Source: Micromonospora sp. AMSO31t
GTDB lineage: Bacteria; Actinomycetota; Actinomycetes; Mycobacteriales; Micromonosporaceae
Direction: 5' to 3'
DNA length: 61,069 nt
Assembly (NCBI RefSeq): GCF_008868175.1
Contig: NZ_WBKT01000018.1
Location: 1-61,069, forward strand
The notes under the pieces are model-generated. The model made no database searches. It had not been told where the DNA came from and was given only the letters and a program-made list of their open reading frames with translations. Made by a program: the position numbers and the translations under genes. Shown here piece by piece: positions 46,185-54,631 of this stretch. How positions within the stretch are numbered: the stretch's first letter is position 1; each line of letters opens with the position of its first letter.

Positions 46185-47003
46185 GTGACGTTCCAGAGCG
46201 CAGTCCGCAGGGCTGGCATCGTCGTGGCGATCGCCGCCCTCGCGGCGAGCGCGGGATGCGCCAAGAAGGAGGACGGCGAGACCCAGGCGAGCGGGGTCAA
46301 GCTTGTCGAGAAGGGCAAGCTCACCGTCTGCACCCACCTGCCGTACGCGCCGTTCCAGTCGAAGGACGCGAGCGGCAAGGTGGTCGGCTTCGACGTCGAC
46401 CTGATGGACCTGGTCGCCAAGGACCTGGGCGTCGAGCAGAAGATCGTCGACACCCCCTTCGAGGGGATCAAGTCCGGCCAGGACCTGAACACCGGCAAGT
46501 GCGACGCCGCCGCCGCCGGCATGACGATCAGCGAGGAACGGCAGAAGGTCATGAACTTCTCCGACCCGTACTTCGACGCGACGCAGGCCATGCTGGTCAA
46601 GACCGGCAAGGCGTACAAGACGCTCGACGACCTCCGGGGCAAGAAGCTGGGCGTCCAGGCCGCGACCACCGGCCGCGACTACGCCAAGAAGGTCGCCGAG
46701 GAGAAGGGCCTCCAGCTCGTCGAGTTCGAGGACCTCGCCGCCGAGCAGCAGGCGCTGGCCAACGGCCAGATCGAGGCCGCCATCAACGACCTGCCGGTCT
46801 GGACCGAGTACATCAAGGAGCACCAGGGCGGCTTCGAGGTGGCGGCCGAGTTCGACACCGGTGAGCAGTACGGCTTCTCGGTGAAGAAGGACGGCAACCC
46901 GGAGCTGCTCAAGAAGGTCAACGAGGTGCTCGCCAAGGCGAAGCAGGACGGCACCTACAACACGATCTACGAGAAGTGGATCGGCAAGAAGCCGACCGCC
47001 TGA
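46185..47003 (+). CDS. Polar amino-acid ABC transporter binding lipoprotein
   Basis: A 272-residue lipoprotein: signal peptide with lipobox ending at Cys25 (ASAGC), then a GlnH/HisJ-type bilobal fold (LTVCTHLPYAPFQSKDASGKVVGFDVDLMD; AAAAGMTISEERQKVMNFSDPYF; LNDLPVW-like AINDLPVWTEY). It binds a polar amino acid such as glutamine, glutamate or arginine; which one is not decidable. GTG 46185 follows GGAGGG. A stable hairpin lies between it and the permease gene. Confidence 0.92.
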   Translation: MTFQSAVRRAGIVVAIAALAASAGCAKKEDGETQASGVKLVEKGKLTVCTHLPYAPFQSKDASGKVVGFDVDLMDLVAKDLGVEQKIVDTPFEGIKSGQDLNTGKCDAAAAGMTISEERQKVMNFSDPYFDATQAMLVKTGKAYKTLDDLRGKKLGVQAATTGRDYAKKVAEEKGLQLVEFEDLAAEQQALANGQIEAAINDLPVWTEYIKEHQGGFEVAAEFDTGEQYGFSVKKDGNPELLKKVNEVLAKAKQDGTYNTIYEKWIGKKPTA

Positions 47004-47017
47004 GCCACCCACCCGGC

Positions 47018-47044
47018 CGGAGGGCGCGCCCCGCGCGCCCTCCG
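47018..47044 (+). terminator. Intercistronic hairpin after the binding-protein gene
   Basis: 11-bp stem (47018-47028 with 47034-47044) and 5-base loop between the binding protein and permease genes. In ABC operons such structures attenuate transcription or protect the upstream mRNA, giving excess binding protein. Confidence 0.65.
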
Positions 47045-47082
47045 CCCCGGCACCCCTCCGCACCTCTCAAGGAGCGCCGAAC

Positions 47083-47877
47083 GTGAAGCTGCGACGCCGC
47101 CAGCGAGAGCGGCTGTCCCTCTGGCTCCAGTACCTGGCCTTCGTGGCCGTCATCGCCGTGGTGGTCCTCGCGGCGGACTGGGGCCGGCTGCGGGAGGCGT
47201 TCTTCCGCGTCGACATCATCGAGTCGATGTTCCCGACGGTCATCACCGTCGCGCTGCGCAACACGATCCTCTACACGCTCGGCGCGTTCGCCTTCGGCCT
47301 GGTCTTCGGCACCATCCTGGCGCTGATGCGGCTGTCCCGGGTGGCGCCGTACCGGTGGGTGGCGACGGCGTACATCGAGCTGTTCCGTGGCCTGCCCGCG
47401 CTGCTGGTGCTCTTCCTGGTCGGCTACGGCATCCCGATCGCCTTCCCGGAGCGGGAGATCCCGGGCGGCGTGTTCGGGTCCATCGCGATCGGCCTCGGCC
47501 TGACCGCGGCCGCGTACATGGCCGAGACCATCCGGGCCGGCATCCAGGCCGTGCCGAAGGGGCAGATGGAGGCCGCGCGCACCCTCGGCATGTCGCACTT
47601 CACCGCGATGCGCACGATCGTCATCCCGCAGGCCTTCCGGATCGTGATCCCGCCGCTGACCAACGAGCTGATCCTGCTCACCAAGGACTCGTCGCTCGCC
47701 TACGTGCTCGGCGTGACGGCGCAGACCATCGAGGTCACGAAGTTCGGCCGGGACACCCTCAACGACCGGGTGAACGCCACCCCGCTGCTGGTGGCCGGGC
47801 TCACCTACCTGGTCATCACCCTGCCGCTCTCCCAGGTGGTGCGCCGCCTCGAACTCCGCTACGCCAAGGCCCGGTGA
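47083..47877 (+). CDS. Amino-acid ABC transporter permease
   Basis: A 264-residue HisM/GlnP-type permease with about five membrane segments and the EAA loop [25 protein letters not shown] that contacts the ATPase; [15 protein letters not shown] is another family hallmark. It starts with GTG 47083 (AAGGAG upstream) and lies four bases from the ATPase gene. Only one permease gene is present, so it probably works as a homodimer. Confidence 0.93.
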   Translation: MKLRRRQRERLSLWLQYLAFVAVIAVVVLAADWGRLREAFFRVDIIESMFPTVITVALRNTILYTLGAFAFGLVFGTILALMRLSRVAPYRWVATAYIELFRGLPALLVLFLVGYGIPIAFPEREIPGGVFGSIAIGLGLTAAAYMAETIRAGIQAVPKGQMEAARTLGMSHFTAMRTIVIPQAFRIVIPPLTNELILLTKDSSLAYVLGVTAQTIEVTKFGRDTLNDRVNATPLLVAGLTYLVITLPLSQVVRRLELRYAKAR

Positions 47878-47881
47878 CCCC

Positions 47882-48721
47882 ATGACGACCAGCCCGTCCC
47901 AGCCCGCCGTCGAGATCCGCGACCTGCACAAGTCCTTCGGGCCGCTCGAAGTGCTCAAGGGCATCGACTTCGAGGTCGGCCACGGCGAGGTGGTCTGCGT
48001 CATCGGCCCGTCCGGGTCCGGCAAGTCCACCCTGCTGCGGTGCGTCAACCTGCTGGAGGAGCCGACCGCCGGCCGGATCTGGGTGAACGGCACCGAGATG
48101 ACCGACCCGGACGTCGAGATCGACGCGGTGCGCCGCGGCATCGGCATGGTCTTCCAGTCGTTCAACCTCTTCCCGCACCTCACCGTGCTGGACAACCTCA
48201 CCATCGCCCAGCGCCGGGTGCTCCGGCGCGGTCGCGCCGAGGCCGAGCGGGTCGCGCGCGCCAACCTCGACCGGGTGGGCCTGAGCGACAAGGCCGCCGC
48301 GTTCCCGGCCCAGCTCTCCGGCGGGCAGCAGCAGCGCGTCGCCATCGCCCGGTCGCTGTCGATGGACCCCGAGCTGATGCTCTTCGACGAGCCGACCTCC
48401 GCGCTCGACCCGGAACTCGTCGGCGACGTCCTCACCGTCATGCGGAAGCTGGCCGAGGACGGCATGACCATGATGGTGGTGACCCACGAGATGGCGTTCG
48501 CCCGGGACGTCGCCGACCGGGTCGTGTTCATGGACGGTGGCGTGGTGGTCGAGCAGGGCCCGCCGGACGAGGTGCTGGGCGCCCCGCGGCACGAGCGGAC
48601 CCGCTCGTTCCTCTCCCGGGTCCTCGACCCGACCCACGTCGCGCAGCTCGGCCGGCCCGGCGAGACCGCCGAGCCGCCCGAGGCGCCCGGCCTGCCGGCC
48701 GACGACCGCCACCAGCTGTGA
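47882..48721 (+). CDS. Amino-acid ABC transporter ATPase
   Basis: A 279-residue GlnQ/HisP-like ATPase: Walker [11 protein letters not shown]-loop [16 protein letters not shown], signature [15 protein letters not shown], Walker [20 protein letters not shown] and H-loop [15 protein letters not shown]. The C-terminal 30 residues are a Pro/Glu-rich tail not needed for catalysis. Third gene of the operon. Confidence 0.95.
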   Translation: MTTSPSQPAVEIRDLHKSFGPLEVLKGIDFEVGHGEVVCVIGPSGSGKSTLLRCVNLLEEPTAGRIWVNGTEMTDPDVEIDAVRRGIGMVFQSFNLFPHLTVLDNLTIAQRRVLRRGRAEAERVARANLDRVGLSDKAAAFPAQLSGGQQQRVAIARSLSMDPELMLFDEPTSALDPELVGDVLTVMRKLAEDGMTMMVVTHEMAFARDVADRVVFMDGGVVVEQGPPDEVLGAPRHERTRSFLSRVLDPTHVAQLGRPGETAEPPEAPGLPADDRHQL

Positions 48722-48761
48722 CCGCCGCGGCGGTGTCGTACCCCCGGTTAGGCTCGACCAC

Positions 48762-49184
48762 ATGGGAGATCCGTTCCGGGTCCGCGTCACCGTCCGCGGC
48801 TACGAACTCGACACGCAGGGCCACCTGAACCAGGCCGTCTACCTCCAGTACGGCGAGCACGCCCGGTGGGAATGCCTGCGCGCGGCCGGCATCCCGCAGG
48901 ACCGGCTCCTCGCCGGCGGCGTGGGGCCGGTGGCCCTGGAGGTCACCCTGCGCTACCTGCGGGAGCTGCGCGGCGGCGACGAGGTGGACGTGTCCTGCGA
49001 GTTCCGCTGGGGCGAGGGGAAGACGTTCCAGATCGTGCAGGACCTCACCCGCCCGGACGGCACGCCGGTCGCCACCATCACCGGGGTGGGCGGCCTGCTG
49101 GACCTGGCCTCCCGGCGGCTGGTGCCCGACCCCCGCGTGCGGTTCCGCCAGCTGGCCGACGACCCGGCGCCGATGAACCTCTGA
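48762..49184 (+). CDS. Hot-dog thioesterase (4HBT type)
   Basis: A 140-residue acyl-CoA thioesterase-like protein: VRGYELDTQGHLNQAVYLQYGEHARWECLRAAG carries the Asp/Asn-rich active-site region of 4-hydroxybenzoyl-CoA thioesterases (Y-E-x-D-x-x-G-H-L-N). The substrate acyl group is unknown. A TAGGCT hexamer (48749-48754) lies seven bases before the ATG and there is no Shine-Dalgarno, so the message is probably leaderless with its own promoter, separate from the ABC operon. Confidence 0.9.
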   Translation: MGDPFRVRVTVRGYELDTQGHLNQAVYLQYGEHARWECLRAAGIPQDRLLAGGVGPVALEVTLRYLRELRGGDEVDVSCEFRWGEGKTFQIVQDLTRPDGTPVATITGVGGLLDLASRRLVPDPRVRFRQLADDPAPMNL

Positions 49185-49189
49185 ACCAC

Positions 49190-49717
49190 CTAGCGGCCGG
49201 CGCGCAGGTAGGCCAGCACGGCCAGCACCCGCCGGTTGGTGTCGTCGGCGGGCGGCAGGTCGAGCTTGGTGAGGATGTTCCCGACGTGCTTGCCGACCGC
49301 CGCCTCGGTGACGTGCAGCCGCGCGGCGATCGCCCCGTTGGAGTGGCCCTCGGCGACGAGCGCCAGCACCTCCCGCTCCCGGGGCGACAGGGCCGCCAGG
49401 GGGTCGCGCGGGCGGCGCAGCAGGTGCCGCACCACGTCCGGGTCGACCGCCGTGCCGCCGGCCGCCACCCGGCGCAGGGTGTCGGCGAACTCGGCGACGT
49501 CCGCGACCCGGTCCTTGAGCAGGTAGCCGACCCGCCGGCCGTCGCCGCTGTCGAGCAGCGCGGCCGCGTAGCCGCTCTGCACGTGCTGGCTGGGCACCAC
49601 CACGGCCAGGTCGGGCCGCTCGGCGCGCAGCGTGACCGCCGCGCGGAGCCCGTCGTCGCGGTGCTCCGGCGGCATGCGGATGTCGGTCACCAGCAGCTCC
49701 GGCCGGTGGGTGCGGGC
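49190..49717 (-). pseudogene. 5'-truncated LuxR-type response regulator
   Basis: The visible protein begins inside a receiver domain (…RPELLVTDIRMPPEHRDDGLRAA) and continues through a complete LuxR HTH (LSPREREVLALVAEGHSNGAIAARLHVTEAAVGKHVGNILTKL). The phospho-acceptor Asp is present, but the first receiver strand and helix with the acidic pair are missing: upstream codons turn into His/Pro-rich noise and hit an in-frame TAG near 49777. No sensor kinase is adjacent. Either a decayed two-component gene, or a short regulator made from the GTG at 49690 (166 aa). A sequencing error cannot be excluded. Confidence 0.72.
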
Positions 49718-49790
49718 CTGCTGGTGTGGACGGTGCTGGTCGCCGTGCGGGTGGTGCGGGCCGGGCGGGATCGACGCCTATCCTGATCGG

Positions 49791-50078
49791 GTGGAGCTGG
49801 AGTTCAGCGGCGAGGTGTGGTTCTGGCGGGGGCCCGCGCCCTGGCACTTCGTCACGGTGCCCGACGAGCTGTGCGGGGAGTTGGAGGCGGCCTCGGCGTC
49901 GGTCACGTACGGCTGGGGGATGATCCCGGTGACCGCGCGGATCGGCGGGACCGGGTGGGAGACGTCGCTCTGGCCCAAGGACGGGCGCTACGTCGTGCCG
50001 GTGAAGACCGCGGTCCGCCGGGCCGAGGGGATCGCGCTGGGCGACCGGGTGGCCGTCCACCTGACCGTCACGCGGTGA
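49791..50078 (+). CDS. DUF1905 domain protein
   Basis: A 95-residue beta-barrel-like protein: ELEFSGEVWFWRGPAPWHFVTVPDELCGEL, YGWGMIPVTARIGGTGWETSLWPKDGRYVVPVKTAVRRA and GDRVAVHLTV, the full DUF1905 pattern. Function unknown. GTG 49791 has no Shine-Dalgarno but TATCCT (49779-49784) ends six bases upstream, indicating a leaderless transcript. It sits 23 bases before the sirtuin gene and may be co-transcribed. Confidence 0.9.
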   Translation: MELEFSGEVWFWRGPAPWHFVTVPDELCGELEAASASVTYGWGMIPVTARIGGTGWETSLWPKDGRYVVPVKTAVRRAEGIALGDRVAVHLTVTR

Positions 50079-50101
50079 CCGGTCGACGGGAGCGGGAGCG
50101 G

Positions 50102-50869
50102 ATGGACCTGACGGACGCGGCGAAGGCGCTCGCGGGGGCGCGGCGGCTGGTCGTCTTCACCGGCGCCGGCATGTCGGCCGAGAGCGGCGTGCCCACCTTC
50201 CGGGACGCGCTCACCGGCCTCTGGGAACGGTTCGACCCCCAGGCTCTCGCCACCCCGGAGGCGTTCCGGGCCGATCCCGCACTGGTCTGGGGCTGGTACG
50301 AGTGGCGGCGCGGCGCCGTCCGCCGGGCCGAACCGAATCCGGGGCACCGGGCCGTGGCCGCCATGGCGGCCCGGGTGCCGGAGACGGTGGTGGTCACCCA
50401 GAACGTCGACGACCTGCACGAGCGCGCCGGCTCCGCCGCCCCGATCCACCTGCACGGCAGCCTGTTCGCGCCGCGCTGTTCGGCGTGCGCCGAGCCGGCG
50501 CCGGTGCCCGGGGCCGGCGAGGAGCCGGGGGAGGGCCGGCGGCTGGCGCCGCCCCGCTGCGGTCGCTGCGACGCACCCGTCCGGCCGGGGGTGGTGTGGT
50601 TCGGCGAGGCGCTGCCGGAGCGGGCCTTCGAGGCCGCCGTCGAGGCGGCGTACCGCTGCGACGTGCTGCTCACCGTGGGCACGGCCGGTCTCGTGCATCC
50701 CGCCGCCGAGATCCCGCAGGTCGCCGCCCGTCGGGGCGGCACGGTGATCCAGGTCAACCCGGAGGAGACGCCGCTGGACGCGGTGTGCGCGGTGAACCTG
50801 CGCGGGCCGGCGGCCCGCGTGCTCCCGGCCCTCGTGCGGGCCGCGTGGGGTGACTCGGCCCCGGCCTGA
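50102..50869 (+). CDS. Sir2-family NAD-dependent protein deacylase
   Basis: A 255-residue sirtuin: NAD-binding GAGMSAESGVPTFRD, TQNVDDLHERAG, catalytic His in HLHGSLF and four zinc cysteines as two C-x2-C pairs (CSAC, CGRC). The segment WGWYEWRRGAVRRAEPNPGH carries the Tyr-x-x-Arg pair that in SIRT5/CobB-type (class III) sirtuins reads acidic acyl groups, so desuccinylation or demalonylation is likely along with deacetylation. The insert between zinc pairs (about 40 residues) is longer than usual. ATG 50102 follows GGGAGCGG. Confidence 0.92.
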   Translation: MDLTDAAKALAGARRLVVFTGAGMSAESGVPTFRDALTGLWERFDPQALATPEAFRADPALVWGWYEWRRGAVRRAEPNPGHRAVAAMAARVPETVVVTQNVDDLHERAGSAAPIHLHGSLFAPRCSACAEPAPVPGAGEEPGEGRRLAPPRCGRCDAPVRPGVVWFGEALPERAFEAAVEAAYRCDVLLTVGTAGLVHPAAEIPQVAARRGGTVIQVNPEETPLDAVCAVNLRGPAARVLPALVRAAWGDSAPA

Positions 50870-50985
50870 CCGGGCCCGCCCGCCCGTACCGGCCGGCGAT
50901 CACCGGAAACCGGGAATCGTCGCACGCCGTGCGGCCTACCGTCGGCGGAGAAGATCGGTCGGTCGGGTGACGGAAGGCGACGGGC

Positions 50986-52224
50986 GTGGGGCGGGACGGG
51001 GCACGGCGCGCGCTCGCACGGCCGCGCCCGCCCGCTGCGGCGCCGGCCGGGCGCCGGGTGACGCCGTTCGAGATCTTCTTCGACCTGGTCTTCGTCTTCG
51101 CGCTGACCCGCATCATGTCGCTGATCGGGCAGCGGCCCACCCCGACCACCATGGTGCAGGGGCTGATCCTGCTCGTGCTGCTGTGGATCGCCTGGTCCTC
51201 GTACACCTGGTTGGGCAACCACACGCGGGCCGAGGTCGGCGCGGTCCGCGCCGGGTTCCTGGTCGCCATGGCGGCGTTGTTCGTGGCGGCGCTGGCCATG
51301 CCCCAGGCCTGGACGTCCGGCCCGGGCCTGGACGGGCCGCTGCTCGTCGCGCTGGCCTACGTGCTGCTCCGCGTCGTCCACCTGGGGCTCTACCACTGGG
51401 CGGCGGCCGGTGTGCCCGGGCTGCGGGAGCGGATCCGGTTCTTCGCGGCGGTCAGCGCCGTCGGTTGGGTGCCGCTGCTGCTCGGCGCGCTGCTGAGCGG
51501 GACGGCGCACGCCGTGCTGTGGGTGGTGGCGTTCGTCATCGAGATCGGCGGGCAACGCCTGTCGTACGCGCGGCGGGGCACCTGGCCACTGCGCAGCGCG
51601 AGCCACTTCACCGAGCGGCACGGCCTGGTGCTGATCATCGCGCTCGGTGAGTCGCTGGTCGCCGCCGGGGTGGGCGCCGCGTCGGCGGTGACCGCGCTGC
51701 CGGTACTCGGCGTGGCGCTGGTCGGCTTCGCGGTCACCGCCTGCCTGTGGTGGCTGTACTTCGACCGGGCCGGGCCCGCCGCCGCCCGGGTCCTCGCCAC
51801 GGCGACGGGGGACCGGCGGGACCGGATCGCCTCGGACGCGTACAGCCAGACCCATCTGCTGCTGATCACCGGGGTCATCTACCTGGCGCTCGGCGTCGAG
51901 CAGGTGCTCGGGCTCGTCGCCGGGGTGCACGGCGGCGACGAGCACGGCGGGCCGGCCCGGCTGACCTGGTCCGCCTCGGTCGCCCTGTACGGGGGCACCG
52001 CGGTCTTCCTGGGCGGCCGGCTGCTGTTCCTGCGGCTCACCGGACAGCCGGTTCCGCCGGCGCAGCGAGCCGTCGTCGTGCTGGTCGCGCTGCTGCTGCC
52101 ACTCGGTGTGCTGCTGCCGCCCGCCGCGGCGCTCGGCGTGCTCGGCCTGCTCCTGCTCACCGCGGTCGCGGTCGAGCGGCGGTCCGGGCGGCGGGCGACC
52201 GGAAGGCCGGCGGGTCTCGAATGA
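50986..52224 (+). CDS. LtrA-like (low temperature requirement A) membrane protein
   Basis: A 412-residue polytopic membrane protein with about ten to eleven hydrophobic segments. It has the LtrA hallmark opening TPFEIFFDLVFVFALTRI, the SHFTERHGLVLIIALGESLVA motif in the middle and LWWLYFD. LtrA proteins were named from a Listeria cold-growth mutant; their biochemical role is not established. GTG 50986 is the chosen start, with GGCG-rich weak ribosome signal upstream. Confidence 0.9.
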   Translation: MGRDGARRALARPRPPAAAPAGRRVTPFEIFFDLVFVFALTRIMSLIGQRPTPTTMVQGLILLVLLWIAWSSYTWLGNHTRAEVGAVRAGFLVAMAALFVAALAMPQAWTSGPGLDGPLLVALAYVLLRVVHLGLYHWAAAGVPGLRERIRFFAAVSAVGWVPLLLGALLSGTAHAVLWVVAFVIEIGGQRLSYARRGTWPLRSASHFTERHGLVLIIALGESLVAAGVGAASAVTALPVLGVALVGFAVTACLWWLYFDRAGPAAARVLATATGDRRDRIASDAYSQTHLLLITGVIYLALGVEQVLGLVAGVHGGDEHGGPARLTWSASVALYGGTAVFLGGRLLFLRLTGQPVPPAQRAVVVLVALLLPLGVLLPPAAALGVLGLLLLTAVAVERRSGRRATGRPAGLE

Positions 52225-52230
52225 TCACCG

Positions 52231-52272
52231 ACTTCTCGGTCCCGGGTTTGAAATTCCCGTGAACCGGAGAAG
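52231..52272. repeat. Nested inverted repeat before the carbohydrate ABC operon
   Basis: Outer arms ACTTCTC-GGT (52231-52240) and ACC-GGAGAAGT (52262-52272) pair except for one bulged base; inner CGGG and CCCG flank an AT-rich core (about 52243-52259). It begins seven bases after the LtrA-like stop and ends 47 bases before the binding-protein gene, so it could be a terminator, an operator or both. Confidence 0.5.
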
Positions 52273-52319
52273 TGCAGGTCGCGCGGGCAGGGTGGCCCGT
52301 GTGACTACGGGAGGTGGCG

Positions 52320-53672
52320 ATGTCACGGAGACTGCGGGCGACCGCGTTGGCCGGGGCGCTGACCCTGGCGATCAGCGGCTGCGGCGGAGTGGGCGGCGGG
52401 GGTGACTCCGGCGGTGGCGCCACCAAGGGCAGCGGCGCCCTGAGCACCATGGGATTCGGCCTCTCGGACGAGATCGCCAAGACGCGGGTGGACGCCTTCA
52501 AGAAGGACCACCCGGACGTCCAGCTGCAGATCACCGAGGGCGCCTTCGACGAGCAGCAGTTCCTCTCCGCGGTGGCCTCGGGCAACCCGCCGGACCTCGT
52601 CTACATGGACCGCAAGCTGATCGGCACGTACGCCAAGCGCGGCTCGATCCAGCCGCTGACCGACTGCGTGGAGAAGCAGAAGATCGACCTGGGGCAGTAC
52701 CGGCAGGCCGCCAAGGACCAGGTCACCCTCGACGGCACCGTCTACGGCATCCCCGAGTTCTCCCAGGTGCGCGTGCTCTACCTCAACGAGGCGCTGCTGA
52801 AGCAGGCCGGCCTCACGGCCGACGACGTGAACGTCGCCGACTGGGCGAGCCTCCCGGCGCTCAACACGAAGCTGGCCAAGGTCTCCGGCGGCCGGCTCAG
52901 CCGGATCGGCATCGACCCGAAGATCCCCGAGTTCCTGCCGATGTGGGCGAAGGCCAACGGCGCCGAGATGATCTCGGCGGACGGCGCCAAGGCCAACCTG
53001 ACCGACCCGAAGGTGGTCGAGGCGTTGACCACCGGCGTGAAGCTCATCCAGGACCAGGGCGGCTGGGGCAAGTTCAAGTCCTTCCGGGACACCTTCGACT
53101 TCTTCGGCGCCGAGAACCCCCTGGCCAAGAACCAGATCGCCGCGTGGCCCATGGAGGAGTGGTTCCTCAACCAGGCCGCCAAGAACAGCCCCAAGGCCGA
53201 GCTGGTCGTGAAGCCGTTCGTGGACCGGCAGGGCAAGCCGCTGAGCATGTCCAACGGCCAGGCGTGGGTGGTCACCAAGGGCGCCAAGAACCCGGAGGCG
53301 GCCTGCGCCTTCGTCAAGCAGATGACCGCCACCGACACCTGGTTCGCCGCCGCGAAGGCGCGGGCCGAGGCCCGCAAGGCGGCCAACCTGCCGTTCACCG
53401 GCGTCTGGACCGGCAACACCGCCGCCGACAAGAAGATCTTCGACGAGCTCTACCAGCCGACCGGCAACAAGCGCTTCGACGACGCGGTGGCCACCATCCG
53501 CGAGGCCCAGGACATCGCGTTCGCGATGCCCGCCTCGCCGGCCGGCGCCGAGTTCGACAAGGCGTGGACCGACGCCGTGAACCGGGTGCTCTCCGGGCAG
53601 GCCCAGCCGGCCGAGGCGCTGGCCCGGGCCCAGCAGGAGGCGACCGCCGCGCTGGACAAGGCCGCGGGCTGA
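52320..53672 (+). CDS. Carbohydrate ABC transporter binding lipoprotein
   Basis: A 450-residue family-1-type solute-binding lipoprotein: lipobox LAISGC with Cys21, a Gly/Ser linker, then MalE/UgpB-like domains (DAFKKDHPDVQLQITEGAFDEQQFLSAVASGNPPDLVYMD; NGQAWVVTKGAKNPEAACAFVKQM). Ligand probably an oligosaccharide. ATG 52320 lies five bases after GGGAGG. First gene of a three-gene importer operon. Confidence 0.93.
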   Translation: MSRRLRATALAGALTLAISGCGGVGGGGDSGGGATKGSGALSTMGFGLSDEIAKTRVDAFKKDHPDVQLQITEGAFDEQQFLSAVASGNPPDLVYMDRKLIGTYAKRGSIQPLTDCVEKQKIDLGQYRQAAKDQVTLDGTVYGIPEFSQVRVLYLNEALLKQAGLTADDVNVADWASLPALNTKLAKVSGGRLSRIGIDPKIPEFLPMWAKANGAEMISADGAKANLTDPKVVEALTTGVKLIQDQGGWGKFKSFRDTFDFFGAENPLAKNQIAAWPMEEWFLNQAAKNSPKAELVVKPFVDRQGKPLSMSNGQAWVVTKGAKNPEAACAFVKQMTATDTWFAAAKARAEARKAANLPFTGVWTGNTAADKKIFDELYQPTGNKRFDDAVATIREAQDIAFAMPASPAGAEFDKAWTDAVNRVLSGQAQPAEALARAQQEATAALDKAAG

Positions 53673-53680
53673 ACCCGGCC

Positions 53681-54631
53681 ATGGCCACCACCGTCACCCC
53701 TCCCGTCCCGGGCCGGCGGCGCCGCACGCCGCTGGCCCGGCGGGAGGCCCGCTGGGCGTACGTCTTCCTGGCGCCCTGGATCGTCGGGTTCCTCGTGTTC
53801 ACCGCCGGTCCGATGATCGCCAGCCTCTGGCTCAGCTTCACCGAGTACGACGTCATCAACGCCCCCCGCTGGAGCGGGCTGGACAACTATCGGCAGCTCG
53901 TGTCGGACCCGCAGGTGGCGCGCAGCCTCGGCAACACCGTCTACTACGCGGCGCTGCACGTGCCGCTGGTGATGCTGATCTCGCTGGGGCTCGCCCTGCT
54001 GCTCAAGCGCGTCGGGCGCTGGCAGGGCTTCTTCCGTACCGTGTTCTACCTGCCGGTGATGACCCCGGCGGTGGCCGTCGGCATCCTCTTCCTGCTGCTG
54101 CTCAACACCCAGGACGGGCTGATCAACCGCGGCCTGGCGCTGCTCGGGATCGACGGTCCGAGCTGGACCACCGACCCGGACTGGGTGATGCCCGGGATCG
54201 TGCTCATGAGCCTGTGGAGCCTCGGCTCCACCGTGATCATCTACCTGGCGGCGTTGCAGAACGTGCCCCGCGACCTCTACGAGGCCGCCGACCTCGACGG
54301 GGCCGGCGCGTGGGCGCGGTTCCGCCACGTGACCCTGCCGATGATCTCCGGCTCGCTCTTCTTCACGTTGATCGTCAACACCATCGCGTCGCTGCAGATG
54401 TTCACCGAGGTCTACACGATGTACTTCGGCAACCGGCAGACCCAGGGCTCCTTCAACAGCGACGCGGCGTCGTTCTACGTGATCCACCTGTTCCGGGAGG
54501 CGTTCCAGTTCCTGCACATGGGCTTCGCCTCGGCGATGGCGTGGCTGCTCTTCCTGATCATCCTGATCATCACCGCGGTGCAGGTGAAGCTGAGCAGCCG
54601 GTTCGTCTACTACGAGGGGGAGGACCGGTGA
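53681..54631 (+). CDS. Carbohydrate ABC transporter permease 1 (MalF/UgpA type)
   Basis: A 316-residue permease with six membrane segments: WAYVFLAPWIVGFLVFTAGPMIASLWLSFTEYD at the start and the EAA loop YEAADLDGAGAWARFRHVTLPMI. It pairs with the next permease; the two genes overlap by four bases (GTGA). It follows the binding-protein gene by eight bases and lacks a strong Shine-Dalgarno, so it probably depends on translational coupling. Confidence 0.93.
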   Translation: MATTVTPPVPGRRRRTPLARREARWAYVFLAPWIVGFLVFTAGPMIASLWLSFTEYDVINAPRWSGLDNYRQLVSDPQVARSLGNTVYYAALHVPLVMLISLGLALLLKRVGRWQGFFRTVFYLPVMTPAVAVGILFLLLLNTQDGLINRGLALLGIDGPSWTTDPDWVMPGIVLMSLWSLGSTVIIYLAALQNVPRDLYEAADLDGAGAWARFRHVTLPMISGSLFFTLIVNTIASLQMFTEVYTMYFGNRQTQGSFNSDAASFYVIHLFREAFQFLHMGFASAMAWLLFLIILIITAVQVKLSSRFVYYEGEDR

